Part shown: piece after piece, positions 1 to 6,290 of the stretch | How the letters are laid out: the number at the start of each line of letters is the position of its first letter | Position numbering within the stretch: the first letter of the stretch is position 1 | NCBI GenBank assembly: GCA_031290855.1 | Contig: JAISLM010000114.1 | Location: 1 to 11,622, forward strand | Source of the DNA: Spirochaetaceae bacterium | GTDB lineage: Bacteria; Spirochaetota; Spirochaetia; Treponematales; Breznakiellaceae | DNA: 11,622 bases | Direction of reading: 5' to 3' | The notes under the pieces: generated by a model | Database searches by the model: none | Told to the model about the DNA's origin: nothing | What the model saw: the letters and a program-made list of their open reading frames with translations, nothing else | Position numbers and translations under genes: made by a program

Positions 1-350
1 CTGTGGGGTGACCGGTACCGGTCGCGGATTCTGGAAGGGGAGCCGCCGGACGGCGGGGAGGCGGGAGAGGCGGCGGGGGACTTCCCGGCCTGCGGTGTCA
101 GACCCCGCAGCGGGAAACGCCTCGCCGGACACGCGGCGGCGGGAGTCCCGCCGGCCCGTAGGGTCAGACCCCATCGCGGGAAACGGGCTGCCGGGGCCGC
201 GTTTCCCCGCCTATACCCCCTTCCCGCCACCCCGGCGCCCGGATAAGCGGCATAATCCGCCCGCGGAACCGTAGCAGCCGCCATTTCCTCTCCAAACCGA
301 ACCGGCCCAGGGGGATACGTCTGCCCTGAAATCTGAATTGTGGGTCAAGT
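1..350. other. GC-rich non-coding region with imperfect direct repeats
   Basis: I see no convincing gene here. An open frame at 8-274 is rich in Arg, Pro and Gly, resembles no family I know and lacks a Shine-Dalgarno sequence, so I treat it as a product of high GC. A perfect 14-base palindrome, GACCGGTACCGGTC, lies at 10-23. Two imperfect repeat units, about 66 bases apart, each carry GTCAGACCCC (97-106 and 163-172), followed within a few bases by GCGGGAAACG and then GCCGG. The same core recurs elsewhere in the window. Confidence 0.6.
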
Positions 351-456
351 TTAGATATTTGGCCTGGGGTATCCGCCCAAGGATTTGATCAAGTATTTGC
401 AGGATACGGGGATGAGCCTCCGCACGGCAAGCGCGAACCTAATGTTCGGCGGGATA

Positions 457-705
457 TTAAACCAGACTTTGCGAATGGGACTCAAGATACATGAACACCT
501 GTTGTCCGACCTCCCCTGCCGAATGTTTGCTGTCCGGGGTTTCCAGCTCCCGCTTGAGGGTTTTAAAAAATGATTCGGCACAGGCGAAGGCCGGGCAATT
601 TCCCTTCCGGCTCGTAATCCGGCGTACTGTGGGACAACGTTCCTGGAATGCTCCACGAAAAGCCCCCGCGCAATACCGCGCCCCCGGTCTGAATGGAAGA
701 GCGGC
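457..705 (-). pseudogene. IS3-family transposase (OrfB) C-terminal fragment, frameshifted
   Basis: Read on the minus strand, this begins with FHSDRGRGIARG, the DDE-domain HSDRG motif of IS3-family OrfB transposases. The frame shifts at a run of five C (663-667). In the next frame it continues as AFRGAFQERC, then SRKGNCPAFACAESFFKTLK, the diagnostic SRKGN(x)nAxAESFFKTLK block with the catalytic Glu, then KRELE and VFMYLES before a stop at 457-459. The usual final HSALGY-type segment is not recognisable, so the C-terminus is degraded or lost. The N-terminal half of the catalytic domain and all of OrfA are absent. It joins an IS256-type fragment directly upstream, so this is a relic inside a mosaic and not an active element. 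Confidence 0.8.
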
Positions 706-1281
706 CCCTCCAGTTTACCGTCCTGCCGGGCGTTGACACGCGGCGCGTCCAAATACACCACCGCATAGCCTTTGTCCGGCGTCCGGCTGCGCCGCCCGGT
801 CACATCGTCCATAACAGCACTGGTCACTCAGGCTTATCAGTTCCGGCGGAACTTCGACTTGGCACGCCTGTTCCGGGTGCGCCTTAATGCCGCGGCCGCT
901 CATGCCAAATCCGTACATCAAAATAATCAGGCCGTTAAAAAGCGGCGCGCGCTTCTCATATTTTGGAATTATCTTCGGCTCAAACGTCCCGTTCCGGTCA
1001 CGCGGTACTTTTATGACGGCGCTCCGGTTTTCCGTCGGCACCGTATTTTCGCCGTACCCGTTCCGGCTGTCCCCGCTGTTGTCCCCCGTGTTGGAGTTTT
1101 TCTCGCAGCCCGAATGCCCGCCCGTTTCGGCTTCCAAAATCCCGCTGAGTAAGCGGCCGGTCAATTGCTTTAACAATCCGCCTTCCCCAAGAACCTCTTC
1201 CCGGCCCGGCCCTCCGGCTTCCACCGCGCCAGGAATTCTGCCGGTTAAATCCTTCCCGCTAACTGCCCGTGTTCCGGCCAT
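706..1281 (-). pseudogene. IS256-family (mutator-type) transposase N-terminal fragment, frameshifted
   Basis: The minus-strand ORF starts at an ATG at 1279-1281, a few bases after a strong AGGAGGAG ribosome-binding site. Its N-terminal half matches the mutator/IS256 transposase pattern: LLKQLTGRLLSGILEAE, then NSGDSRNGYGENTV, IKVPRDRNGTFEPKIIPKY, LIILMYGFGMSGRGIKAH and VEVPPELISL. A one-base frameshift near 827-833 interrupts it. In the next frame it continues as VTSAVMDDVTGRRSRTPDKG and then YAVVYLDAPRVNARQDGK, which contains the first catalytic Asp of the DDE triad in VYLDA. After about residue 190 the IS256 homology stops and IS3-type sequence begins. An intact IS256 transposase is about 390-410 residues, so roughly half is missing. 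This is an inactive remnant. Confidence 0.85.
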
Positions 1282-1549
1282 AAAATCTCCTCCTGTATTT
1301 ATACCACTTTTTGTCTGTTTACAAAAACTTTGTTACAGGCCAGGAGTATGTTTGATTCAATAATTTCAGAACAGCACCCTTTTCCCTAAGCCCCATGCAA
1401 GCGCGAAAGAAGAGCTTACGGACTCTGCTCCCACGGACTAATCGCCAGCCATCTTCTCATCGTTCATTGCCGGCCCCTTAGCCAAACGCCCATACATTAC
1501 TGTAGGCCGTGGAGGAGAGCCGCTGGCGGGCTGGTTGTACCCCGTGTTT
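1282..1549. other. Spacer between IS256 remnant and mobA
   Basis: This spacer holds the IS256 remnant's ribosome-binding site (about 1286-1294) and an A+T-rich stretch at about 1296-1340, where the left end of an IS256-type element would be expected. I could not define a terminal inverted repeat or target duplication. Short open stretches on the minus strand between about 1370 and 1540 resemble nothing I recognise. No clear terminator for mobA is visible. Confidence 0.5.
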
Positions 1550-2161
1550 TTAAGTGTTGAGTATCCTTTCCGCGTCCTGTAGATCGGGGCCGTAGTTTAT
1601 ATTAAAGAACGGATCGCGGTTATCTGAAAATCGTTTTGCTTCATCCTCCCGGATAACGCAAAGTTTTAATTTTTTTAGTACCGGCAGGATTTTGTAATTA
1701 CCCTGCTCCAGCGCGCCGTATATGGGCCCTATGCAGGATTTTCGCCACAGCGCGTTGAACGGCTCAAAAAAATTCCCGTTCCGCGTCACGCAGGCATCGT
1801 ATGATTTTCCAAGTTCTATTTTATTTTTGATAAAATCTATATAAGCGGGCGACAGGAATGGCATATCGCAGGCAATAACGTACAAATATTCACTATTACA
1901 GCGCCGTAGCCCCTGATATATGCCGGCGAGCGGTCCCGTGCCTATCTCGTCGGCCAGCACCGTTACATTTTTATCGCCGACTTCATTGTTTGAAGAAACA
2001 ATAATTTCATCAAAAATATTGCGTAGTCCCGCTATAAGATCCGTCATCAAACTGCTGCCGTTAAGCGTCAGTTTTTTTTTGTCGTAACCGATGCGCGTCC
2101 CTTTTCCGCCGGCAAGTATCAGCGCGCTGCCAAAAAACGGCCTTTCCCAACCCTGTTCCAT
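1550..2161 (-). CDS. mobA: Molybdenum cofactor guanylyltransferase (MobA family)
   Basis: This 203-residue protein has the MobA-type nucleotidyltransferase fold signature. It starts with the nucleotide-binding loop LILAGGKGTRIGYDKKK (residues 14-30), followed by DEIGTGPLAGIYQGL (71-85), the metal-binding motif ACDMPFLS (97-104), and near the C-terminus FFNINYGPDL (185-194), matching the family's FxNxNTPEDL. MobA transfers GMP from GTP to molybdopterin to make the bis-MGD cofactor used by enzymes such as formate dehydrogenases; it acts in the cytosol. The length is normal. No good Shine-Dalgarno sequence precedes the ATG at 2159-2161, so the start is less certain. The gene stands alone, with IS debris downstream and repeat-rich DNA upstream. 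It is clearly more A+T-rich than the flanking operons, which suggests separate ancestry. A related cytidylyl- or other NTP-transferase is possible, but the FNIN motif favours MobA. Confidence 0.8.
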   Translation of the reverse strand: MEQGWERPFFGSALILAGGKGTRIGYDKKKLTLNGSSLMTDLIAGLRNIFDEIIVSSNNEVGDKNVTVLADEIGTGPLAGIYQGLRRCNSEYLYVIACDMPFLSPAYIDFIKNKIELGKSYDACVTRNGNFFEPFNALWRKSCIGPIYGALEQGNYKILPVLKKLKLCVIREDEAKRFSDNRDPFFNINYGPDLQDAERILNT

Positions 2162-2671
2162 ACCGTAATTCTAATAAAATTTCGCCAAAGCTGAAAGCTC
2201 ATGCCCCGCGCCGTATACGGCCCTGATAAACGTTTGTGCGGTAAACAAAGGGCAGCGGGGGTGTCAGACTCCGCCTGCGAATGAAGGCCGCTTGCGGAAA
2301 GCCGGAGTAGTACCTGTTATACAAGAAAGTATTGAACCCGTCCCAAAATTAATTGACTGTGCTCTAACGCGCGCGGTTTTGGGACAGGCTCTTGCAGTTT
2401 TTCAGGCTAAAGCCTTGCAAAACCGCGTTTTTTGAAGGTTGCTGGACAAGCGAAGCTTGTCTCCCCAAAACTTCAGTTTTGGAACAGCCTCATTTTTTTG
2501 TAGTTGCCGCCCAATCTAAGCGCCGCAAAACAGCATCGAGCGTCCGTGGCAAACCGCTATGCGGTTTGTGCCTGACGTTTTACCTCCTGCCTAACCTGAT
2601 AAGGAGGGGTAAGGCGGGGGAGCGGACCCCACTGCGAATAAACTTCTCTATCCATCATTAACAAAGGTGGC
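2162..2671. repeat. Hairpin-rich intergenic repeat region
   Basis: No gene is credible here. An open frame at 2392-2661 is made largely of palindromic repeats. Perfect or near-perfect inverted repeats follow one another: GTCCCAAAA 2340-2348 with TTTTGGGAC 2377-2385; AGGCT/AGCCT 2404-2415; GACAAGC 2445-2451 with GCTTGTC 2455-2461; CCAAAAC 2465-2471 with GTTTTGG 2476-2482; and CAAACCGC 2550-2557 with GCGGTTTG 2561-2568. The stretch at about 2521-2620 shares a block with 5872-5954. A GTCAGACTCC motif occurs at 2263-2272 and GGACCCC at 2624-2630, each soon followed by GCGAA. Confidence 0.65.
2521..2640 (+). repeat. Dispersed hairpin repeat, copy A
   Basis: This copy contains GCAAAACAGCATCGAGCG, a short hairpin, then GCCTGACGTTTTACC, CCTGCCTAACC and AAGGAGGGGTAAGGCGGGG. 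Copy B at 5872-5954 has the same blocks in the same order with small substitutions. The segment from about 2570 to 2620 can fold on itself imperfectly. It looks like a small non-autonomous repeat of MITE or REP type. I see no transposase partner. Confidence 0.6.
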
Positions 2672-2704
2672 TTGCATTATGCGTGAAGGTAATGCTAGTA
2701 TAAA
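2672..2704 (+). promoter_or_regulatory. Candidate sigma70-type promoter for the feo operon
   Basis: TTGCAT at 2672-2677 is followed, after 18 bases, by TAGTAT at 2696-2701; TATAAA at 2699-2704 is an alternative -10. The candidate start point lies about 20-30 bases before the feoA ATG at 2733. This is the last A+T-rich stretch before the GC-rich feo genes, so it is well placed. It is called by eye only. Confidence 0.5.
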
Positions 2705-2710
2705 TTACCT
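2687..2710 (+). promoter_or_regulatory. Operator-like palindrome over the feo promoter
   Basis: AGGTAAT (2687-2693) and ATTACCT (2704-2710) form a perfect 7-base inverted repeat with a 10-base spacer that contains the candidate -10 box. A second small repeat, GCATTA/TAATGC (2674-2679, 2690-2695), overlaps it, and CCTAT/ATAGG (2708-2712, 2720-2724) lies just downstream. Because the gene is an iron importer, a metal-dependent repressor of the DtxR/TroR or Fur type is the natural candidate. The half-sites loosely resemble DtxR-family sites (TAGGTTA), but the regulator's identity is inference. Confidence 0.4.
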
Positions 2711-2732
2711 ATAACTAACATAGGAGGAAAAT

Positions 2733-2996
2733 ATGCTATTATCTGATGCGCCCGCAGGGGCGGCTTTTATCGTGAAACAGGTGAATCTTGGCAAGGAGGT
2801 GGGCAAGCGGCTTGCCGACATGGGTTTTACAGACGGGGCGGAGGGGCTGGTTATACGGCGCGGCTTCCTTCGCGGGCCTTTGCAGGTGAGGATTTTGGGC
2901 TACGACGTGCTGATCCGCCGCTTCGAGGCGGCGGGGATAGCCGTCGTGCCGATGGGCGATTGGGCCGTCGCAAAACGGGCCAAACTTGCGAGGTAG
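2733..2996 (+). CDS. feoA: FeoA, ferrous iron transport accessory protein
   Basis: This 87-residue protein matches the FeoA (SH3-like) domain along its whole length: LSDAPAGAAFIVKQV at the start, LGKEVGKRLADMGFTDGAEG (residues 20-39) in the middle, then PLQVRILGYDVLIRRFEAAGI, the typical end of the fold. FeoA is a small cytoplasmic protein needed for FeoB-dependent Fe(II) uptake, probably by contacting FeoB. The start ATG follows an AGGAGG ribosome-binding site at 2723-2727 with good spacing. feoB begins three bases after the stop codon, so the two are co-transcribed and probably translationally coupled. A C-terminal tail of about ten residues, ending KRAKLAR, extends slightly past the domain. 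Confidence 0.93.
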   Translation: MLLSDAPAGAAFIVKQVNLGKEVGKRLADMGFTDGAEGLVIRRGFLRGPLQVRILGYDVLIRRFEAAGIAVVPMGDWAVAKRAKLAR

Positions 2997-2999
2997 GCT

Positions 3000-5147
3000 A
3001 TGAAAAAAAACTTGCTACGGATAGCGCTCGCAGGCAACCCGAATTCGGGGAAGACGACGCTTTTTAACGCGCTGACGGGCGCCCATCATCAGGTGGGCAA
3101 CTACCCCGGCGTTACCGTCGAGAAGCGGGAAGGGACGAGGATGCGGGGCGACCGCTCTTACCACTTCATCGACCTGCCGGGCATCTACAGCCTGACCGCG
3201 TACTCGCTGGACGAGGTCGTCACGCGGGATTTCATCCTGGACGAAAAACCCGATCTGATCATCGACGTACTCGATTCTACCAACCTGGAGCGCAACCTGT
3301 ACCTGTGCCTTCAGATGCAGGAACTGGGAATACCCGTTGTCGGGGCGCTCAACATGTCGGACGAGGCGGAGGCGCGGGGCGTCCGTATCGACGAGGGACA
3401 GCTTTCCGCGACGCTGGGCATCCCGCTCGCCAAGATCACGGCCAACAGGGGCCTGGGCATCGACCTGCTGCTCGACAAGATAGACGAGTGCTGCCCGGAG
3501 TCGCGCGAGGGCGGGCCTCGTCCCGGGCGGACGCTGAATTACGGCGCGGAAATAGAAGAATGGCTGGGAAAGATCGAGAGCCTCATCGCAAGCGGACAGG
3601 GAACGGCGGGCGCGGGGGCTGAAGCGCGTTTCCTTGCCGCGAAACTCCTTGAAAAGGACAAGGACGCCGCCGCAAGACTTGCCGGCAAAGCCGGCTCGGA
3701 CGCGGTACTGGCCGCCGCGAAGGAGGGAATCGCCTGGATAGAGAAGCATTACGGCAAGGACGCGGAGATCGTGATTTCGGAGCAGCGCTACGGCTACATC
3801 CACGGCGCGGTGAAGGAGGCGGTGGAAGTCGTCCAAAAGCCGAACTTCATGCTCACCGAGGCGGTGGACCGCGTGATAATGAACCGCTTTCTGGCTCTGC
3901 CGATATTCGTCGTGATACTGTGGTGCGTGTTTCAGCTTACCTTCGAGATAGGCGCGTACCCGCAAGCCTGGCTCGAGACGTTTTTCGGCTTCATCGGCGA
4001 CTTGCTGAACAGTCACTTGGCGTCCGGCCCGCTGCGCTCCCTCCTCGTCGACGGCGTAATCGCGGGCGTGGGCGGGGTGTTCAGCTTCGTCCCGCTGATC
4101 GTTCTGCTCTTCTTCTTCATGTCGATACTGGAAGACGTGGGCTATATGTCCCGCGCCGCCTTTGCGACGGACAAGCTGCTCCACAGTTTCGGACTGCACG
4201 GCCAGTCGGTGTTCCCGCTGATGCTCGGCTTCGGCTGCTCCGTCCCCGCCGTCCTCTCGTCGCGCACGCTGAAGAGCACCCGCGACCGGATCGTCACCGT
4301 GCTCGTCACCCCGATGATGAGCTGCGGCGCGAAACTCCCGGTCTACCTGCTGTTCTCCGCCGCCTTCTTCCCCGATAACGCGGCGAACATCGTGATGCTG
4401 ATATACGCCTGCGGCGTCGTACTGTCCCTCGCCTGCTCGGCGCTGCTCAAGGCAACCGTGCTGAAGGGTGACCCGACCCCGCTTGTGATGGAACTTCCGC
4501 CCTACCGCTCCCCGACGCTCGGCGGCGCTCTATGGCACGTCTGGGAAAAACTTTGCAGCTACATTAAGAAGGCGGGAACGGTGATCCTCGCCTGCGCGAT
4601 ACTGATATGGGCGATAACGAACTATCCCGTCTACGAGCCCACGCAGGAGGAGACCGCCGCGCTGGAGGCCGCATGCCTCGCGGAAACGCCGGACGCGACG
4701 GAAGACGTGATAAACGCCTACGTCGAAACCGCGCTGGCCTTGGAGAAGCTTGAACACAGCATTGCCGGCGACATCGGGCGCTTCATCGAGCCGGTGTTCA
4801 GCCCGCTCGGCTTCAACTGGAAGATGTCCGTGGCTGCGATAACGGGCTTCGCCGCGAAAGAAGTCGTCGTTTCCACGCTGGGCATCCTGTACCGCGCCGG
4901 CACGGAGGAGGACGAGGACAGCGCCGGCCTGCGGAAGGCGCTCACCGCGGATCCCGATATGCGTCCGATAAACGCCTTCACATTCATGCTGTTCATACTG
5001 CTTATACCGCCCTGCTTCGCCGCGCTGTCCGTGATAAAAGCGGAGCTCGGCTGGAAGTGGCTGGGCTTCGAATGGCTGTTCCTGCTGCTGCTCGGCTGGA
5101 CGGCGGCATTCATCGTGTTCCAACTCGGCATAATGGCCGGACTTTGA
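3000..5147 (+). CDS. feoB: FeoB, ferrous iron transporter with GTPase domain
   Basis: This inner-membrane Fe(II) importer has 715 residues, a normal length for the family. The N-terminal G domain shows G1 GNPNSGKT (12-19), the G2 region GNYPGVTVE (33-41), G3 DLPG (58-61), G4 NMSD (118-121) and a G5-like ITANRG (146-151). A soluble helical guanine-dissociation-inhibitor-type region follows (about 165-285). The membrane part starts near 295 with several hydrophobic segments and the two Gate-type motifs LGFGCSVPA (409-417) and SCGAKLPVY (441-449). GFAAKEVVVSTLGILY lies further on, and the protein ends in hydrophobic segments. The G4 NMSD fits the NxxD consensus. The ribosome-binding site lies within the end of feoA. 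Directly downstream is a small Cys-rich partner, giving a feoA-feoB-accessory operon typical of anaerobes living where iron is ferrous. No internal frameshift is seen. Confidence 0.96.
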   Translation: MKKNLLRIALAGNPNSGKTTLFNALTGAHHQVGNYPGVTVEKREGTRMRGDRSYHFIDLPGIYSLTAYSLDEVVTRDFILDEKPDLIIDVLDSTNLERNLYLCLQMQELGIPVVGALNMSDEAEARGVRIDEGQLSATLGIPLAKITANRGLGIDLLLDKIDECCPESREGGPRPGRTLNYGAEIEEWLGKIESLIASGQGTAGAGAEARFLAAKLLEKDKDAAARLAGKAGSDAVLAAAKEGIAWIEKHYGKDAEIVISEQRYGYIHGAVKEAVEVVQKPNFMLTEAVDRVIMNRFLALPIFVVILWCVFQLTFEIGAYPQAWLETFFGFIGDLLNSHLASGPLRSLLVDGVIAGVGGVFSFVPLIVLLFFFMSILEDVGYMSRAAFATDKLLHSFGLHGQSVFPLMLGFGCSVPAVLSSRTLKSTRDRIVTVLVTPMMSCGAKLPVYLLFSAAFFPDNAANIVMLIYACGVVLSLACSALLKATVLKGDPTPLVMELPPYRSPTLGGALWHVWEKLCSYIKKAGTVILACAILIWAITNYPVYEPTQEETAALEAACLAETPDATEDVINAYVETALALEKLEHSIAGDIGRFIEPVFSPLGFNWKMSVAAITGFAAKEVVVSTLGILYRAGTEEDEDSAGLRKALTADPDMRPINAFTFMLFILLIPPCFAALSVIKAELGWKWLGFEWLFLLLLGWTAAFIVFQLGIMAGL

Positions 5148-5162
5148 CTTTTGGAGGATCGT

Positions 5163-5315
5163 ATGGATTATCAAACGCTTATCGTGCTCGTGATAGTCGC
5201 CGCCGCCGCCGTCGCGCTCGCCGCGTACACGGTGAGGACCCTGCGGCGCAAAGGCGGCTCCTGCTGCGGTTTCTCGCCCTCATGCGGCCCAAAATGCCCG
5301 CACTGCAACAAATAA
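5163..5315 (+). CDS. FeoB-associated Cys-rich membrane protein
   Basis: This 50-residue protein has a single N-terminal membrane segment (TLIVLVIVAAAAVALAAYTV, residues 5-24), a short basic linker (RTLRRKGG) and a Cys-rich tail with Cys at 34, 35, 41, 45 and 48 (SCCG, SCGPKCPHC). That layout matches the small FeoB-associated Cys-rich membrane protein family encoded after feoB in many bacteria. Its function is unproven, but an iron- or redox-sensing role, or one replacing FeoC, has been proposed. The start is set by GGAGG at 5153-5157, six bases before the ATG, and the gene begins 15 bases after the feoB stop. I assign it by architecture and position. Confidence 0.85.
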   Translation: MDYQTLIVLVIVAAAAVALAAYTVRTLRRKGGSCCGFSPSCGPKCPHCNK

Positions 5316-5396
5316 TTAATGATCAAGGACGGTAGATGTGGGGGAAGTCTCCCACTGTTAACAACTTAAGGATTTCCCCCTCAACAGTTTGACTTG

Positions 5397-5458
5397 CGGT
5401 TATGGTGGAACCGGGATTGGAGGGCTTTCTTTTTACGCCCTGCATCCCGGTTTAACCG
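5397..5458. repeat. Nested three-level inverted repeat
   Basis: Three paired blocks are nested: CGGTTA 5397-5402 with TAACCG 5453-5458; AACCGGGAT 5409-5417 with ATCCCGGTT 5444-5452; and AGGGC 5421-5425 with GCCCT 5437-5441. That makes 20 base pairs with two small asymmetries (6 and 3/2 unpaired bases) around an 11-base T-rich loop. It lies about 80 bases after the last feo gene. No T-run follows it on the plus strand, so it is not a standard terminator. It could be a structured RNA, a terminator of another kind, or a miniature mobile repeat. Confidence 0.6.
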
Positions 5459-5668
5459 TATATGCGCTGCCCGCATCCCTGTTTCACGGAGCAGTTCTTT
5501 TATAAGCCTGCGAAATGCCCGGCCACCGTACCGGAATGGACGATGCGGGTGGCGCGGGTTGGGATGAAGCGGGGATCGCCTGACTCCCATGCCTTGTATT
5601 CACGGGAAATGTAGTATAAGTATCCCTGTCGCGTGGTCGCTAACGTGTCAAAGCTTGCGGATGCCGAA

Positions 5669-5730
5669 ATGCCTCATTGAAAAATGTTACCGAAAGTACC
5701 GTATGCCTCATTTAGAAAATGTTACCAAAG
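5669..5730 (+). repeat. Tandem 28-base repeat resembling an IS21-type terminus
   Basis: Two copies (5669-5696 and 5703-5730) share ATGCCTCATT, then AAAATGTTACC, then AAAG, differing by a few bases and a one-base shift, with a period of 34. Ends of IS21-family elements often carry several short direct repeats containing a TGAAAAnTGTTACC-like core, so this may be a solo end left by an IS21-type element. No istA or istB reading frame is present nearby. The resemblance is from memory and is approximate. Confidence 0.45.
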
Positions 5731-5871
5731 CCAGTCCTGCTCCCGGGTCTAAATACGGTTTGCTTGGGCAAGCCGCTGACGCAAACGCGGGATAGCCTTG
5801 TTGACATTCTGCTGAAGTTTCACCGGGCTGTAAATCAATGATAATGTCACCCGTATAAACCAATGAACCTC

Positions 5872-5954
5872 CCCGCCACAAAACAGCGTCAAGCTGTTTT
5901 GCCTGACGTTCTACCGCCTTCTTAACCCCAAAAGGAAGGGATAAGGCGGGGTAT
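5872..5954 (+). repeat. Dispersed hairpin repeat, copy B
   Basis: This is the counterpart of 2521-2640. CAAAACAGC (5879-5887) pairs with GCTGTTTTG (5893-5901) around a 5-base loop. GCCTGACGTTCTACC follows, then CCGCCTTCTT, which pairs imperfectly with AAGGAAGGGATAAGGCGG. Copy A has the same order of blocks but an extra hairpin in place of this one. Both copies stand between genes. Confidence 0.6.
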
Positions 5955-6141
5955 CCTGTAAGCGATGCATTATCTAAGAGCTTCGATCGGCTGCGGAAAT
6001 TTATCATCTGTGGTGGTTTGCATAACAAACCTTGTTTGCCCGCAAACTGCCAAGCAGCCGTTTTATGATTCCCTCTCCCATGCCTCCACTTTAACATGTT
6101 TTTTTTAAAATGGGAATTGCCGCATTAGGCAACGCGCACAC

Positions 6142-6170
6142 TTGACGGAAGCCGTTGATTTATTTACCAT
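6142..6170 (+). promoter_or_regulatory. Candidate promoter P1 for the transporter operon
   Basis: TTGACG at 6142-6147 is followed, 17 bases later, by TACCAT at 6165-6170. The -35 is close to consensus and the -10 is weak. Transcription from here would leave a leader of about 115 bases before the small ORF at 6291. Called by eye. Confidence 0.4.
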
Positions 6171-6257
6171 GCTACAGCCCGTAGGGAAAAGCGCAGGTGA
6201 AGTAGACTGACGCTAGCAAAAGACCGGAATGTCCCGATACGGCGGGCAGGCGGAATC

Positions 6258-6266
6258 TGATATTAT
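6258..6266 (+). promoter_or_regulatory. Candidate extended -10 promoter P2
   Basis: TGATATTAT is an extended -10 element (TGn followed by TATTAT). No good -35 is seen, as expected for this class. The start point would fall near 6273, just ahead of the GGAGG (6281-6285) of the leader ORF. Confidence 0.4.
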
Positions 6267-6290
6267 GAAGAAAATGTTTTGGAGGTATTT

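Larger units (their letters stand above)
5316..6290. other. Long intergenic region with repeats and IS debris
   Basis: I find no convincing gene in these 975 bases. Open frames on the minus strand (5381-5590 and 5708-6097) lie over inverted and dispersed repeats and match no family I know. A weak minus-strand alternative of about 25 codons starts near 6074 after a GGAGG. Recognisable contents, listed separately, are a nested inverted repeat (5397-5458), a tandem repeat like an IS end (5669-5730), a second copy of the dispersed repeat (5872-5954) and candidate promoters for the downstream transporter. A small stem at 5338-5355 (GTGGGGG/TCTCCCAC) follows the feo operon but has no T-run. Confidence 0.55.

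Noticed and set aside
8..274. Arg/Pro-rich 88-codon ORF at the left edge
   Set aside because: No ribosome-binding site, low-complexity composition driven by high GC, and it runs through imperfect direct repeats.
2392..2661. 89-codon ORF upstream of feoA
   Set aside because: It is built almost entirely of palindromic repeat units and part of the dispersed repeat, has no ribosome-binding site and resembles no family I know.
3015..4199. Long 394-codon minus-strand ORF
   Set aside because: It is the antisense shadow of feoB, produced by GC-rich codon use. feoB has all family motifs in the sense frame.
5381..5590. 69-codon minus-strand ORF after the feo operon
   Set aside because: Its second half lies across the nested inverted repeat, which better explains the sequence; no recognisable domain.
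5708..6097. 129-codon minus-strand ORF
   Set aside because: It crosses the tandem IS-end-like repeat and the dispersed repeat, and has no clear start signal or family resemblance.
6142..6290. Possible metabolite riboswitch (for example TPP or SAM) ahead of the transporter
   Set aside because: I could not find the conserved core bases of any class I know; the leader ORF is a better-supported regulatory candidate.
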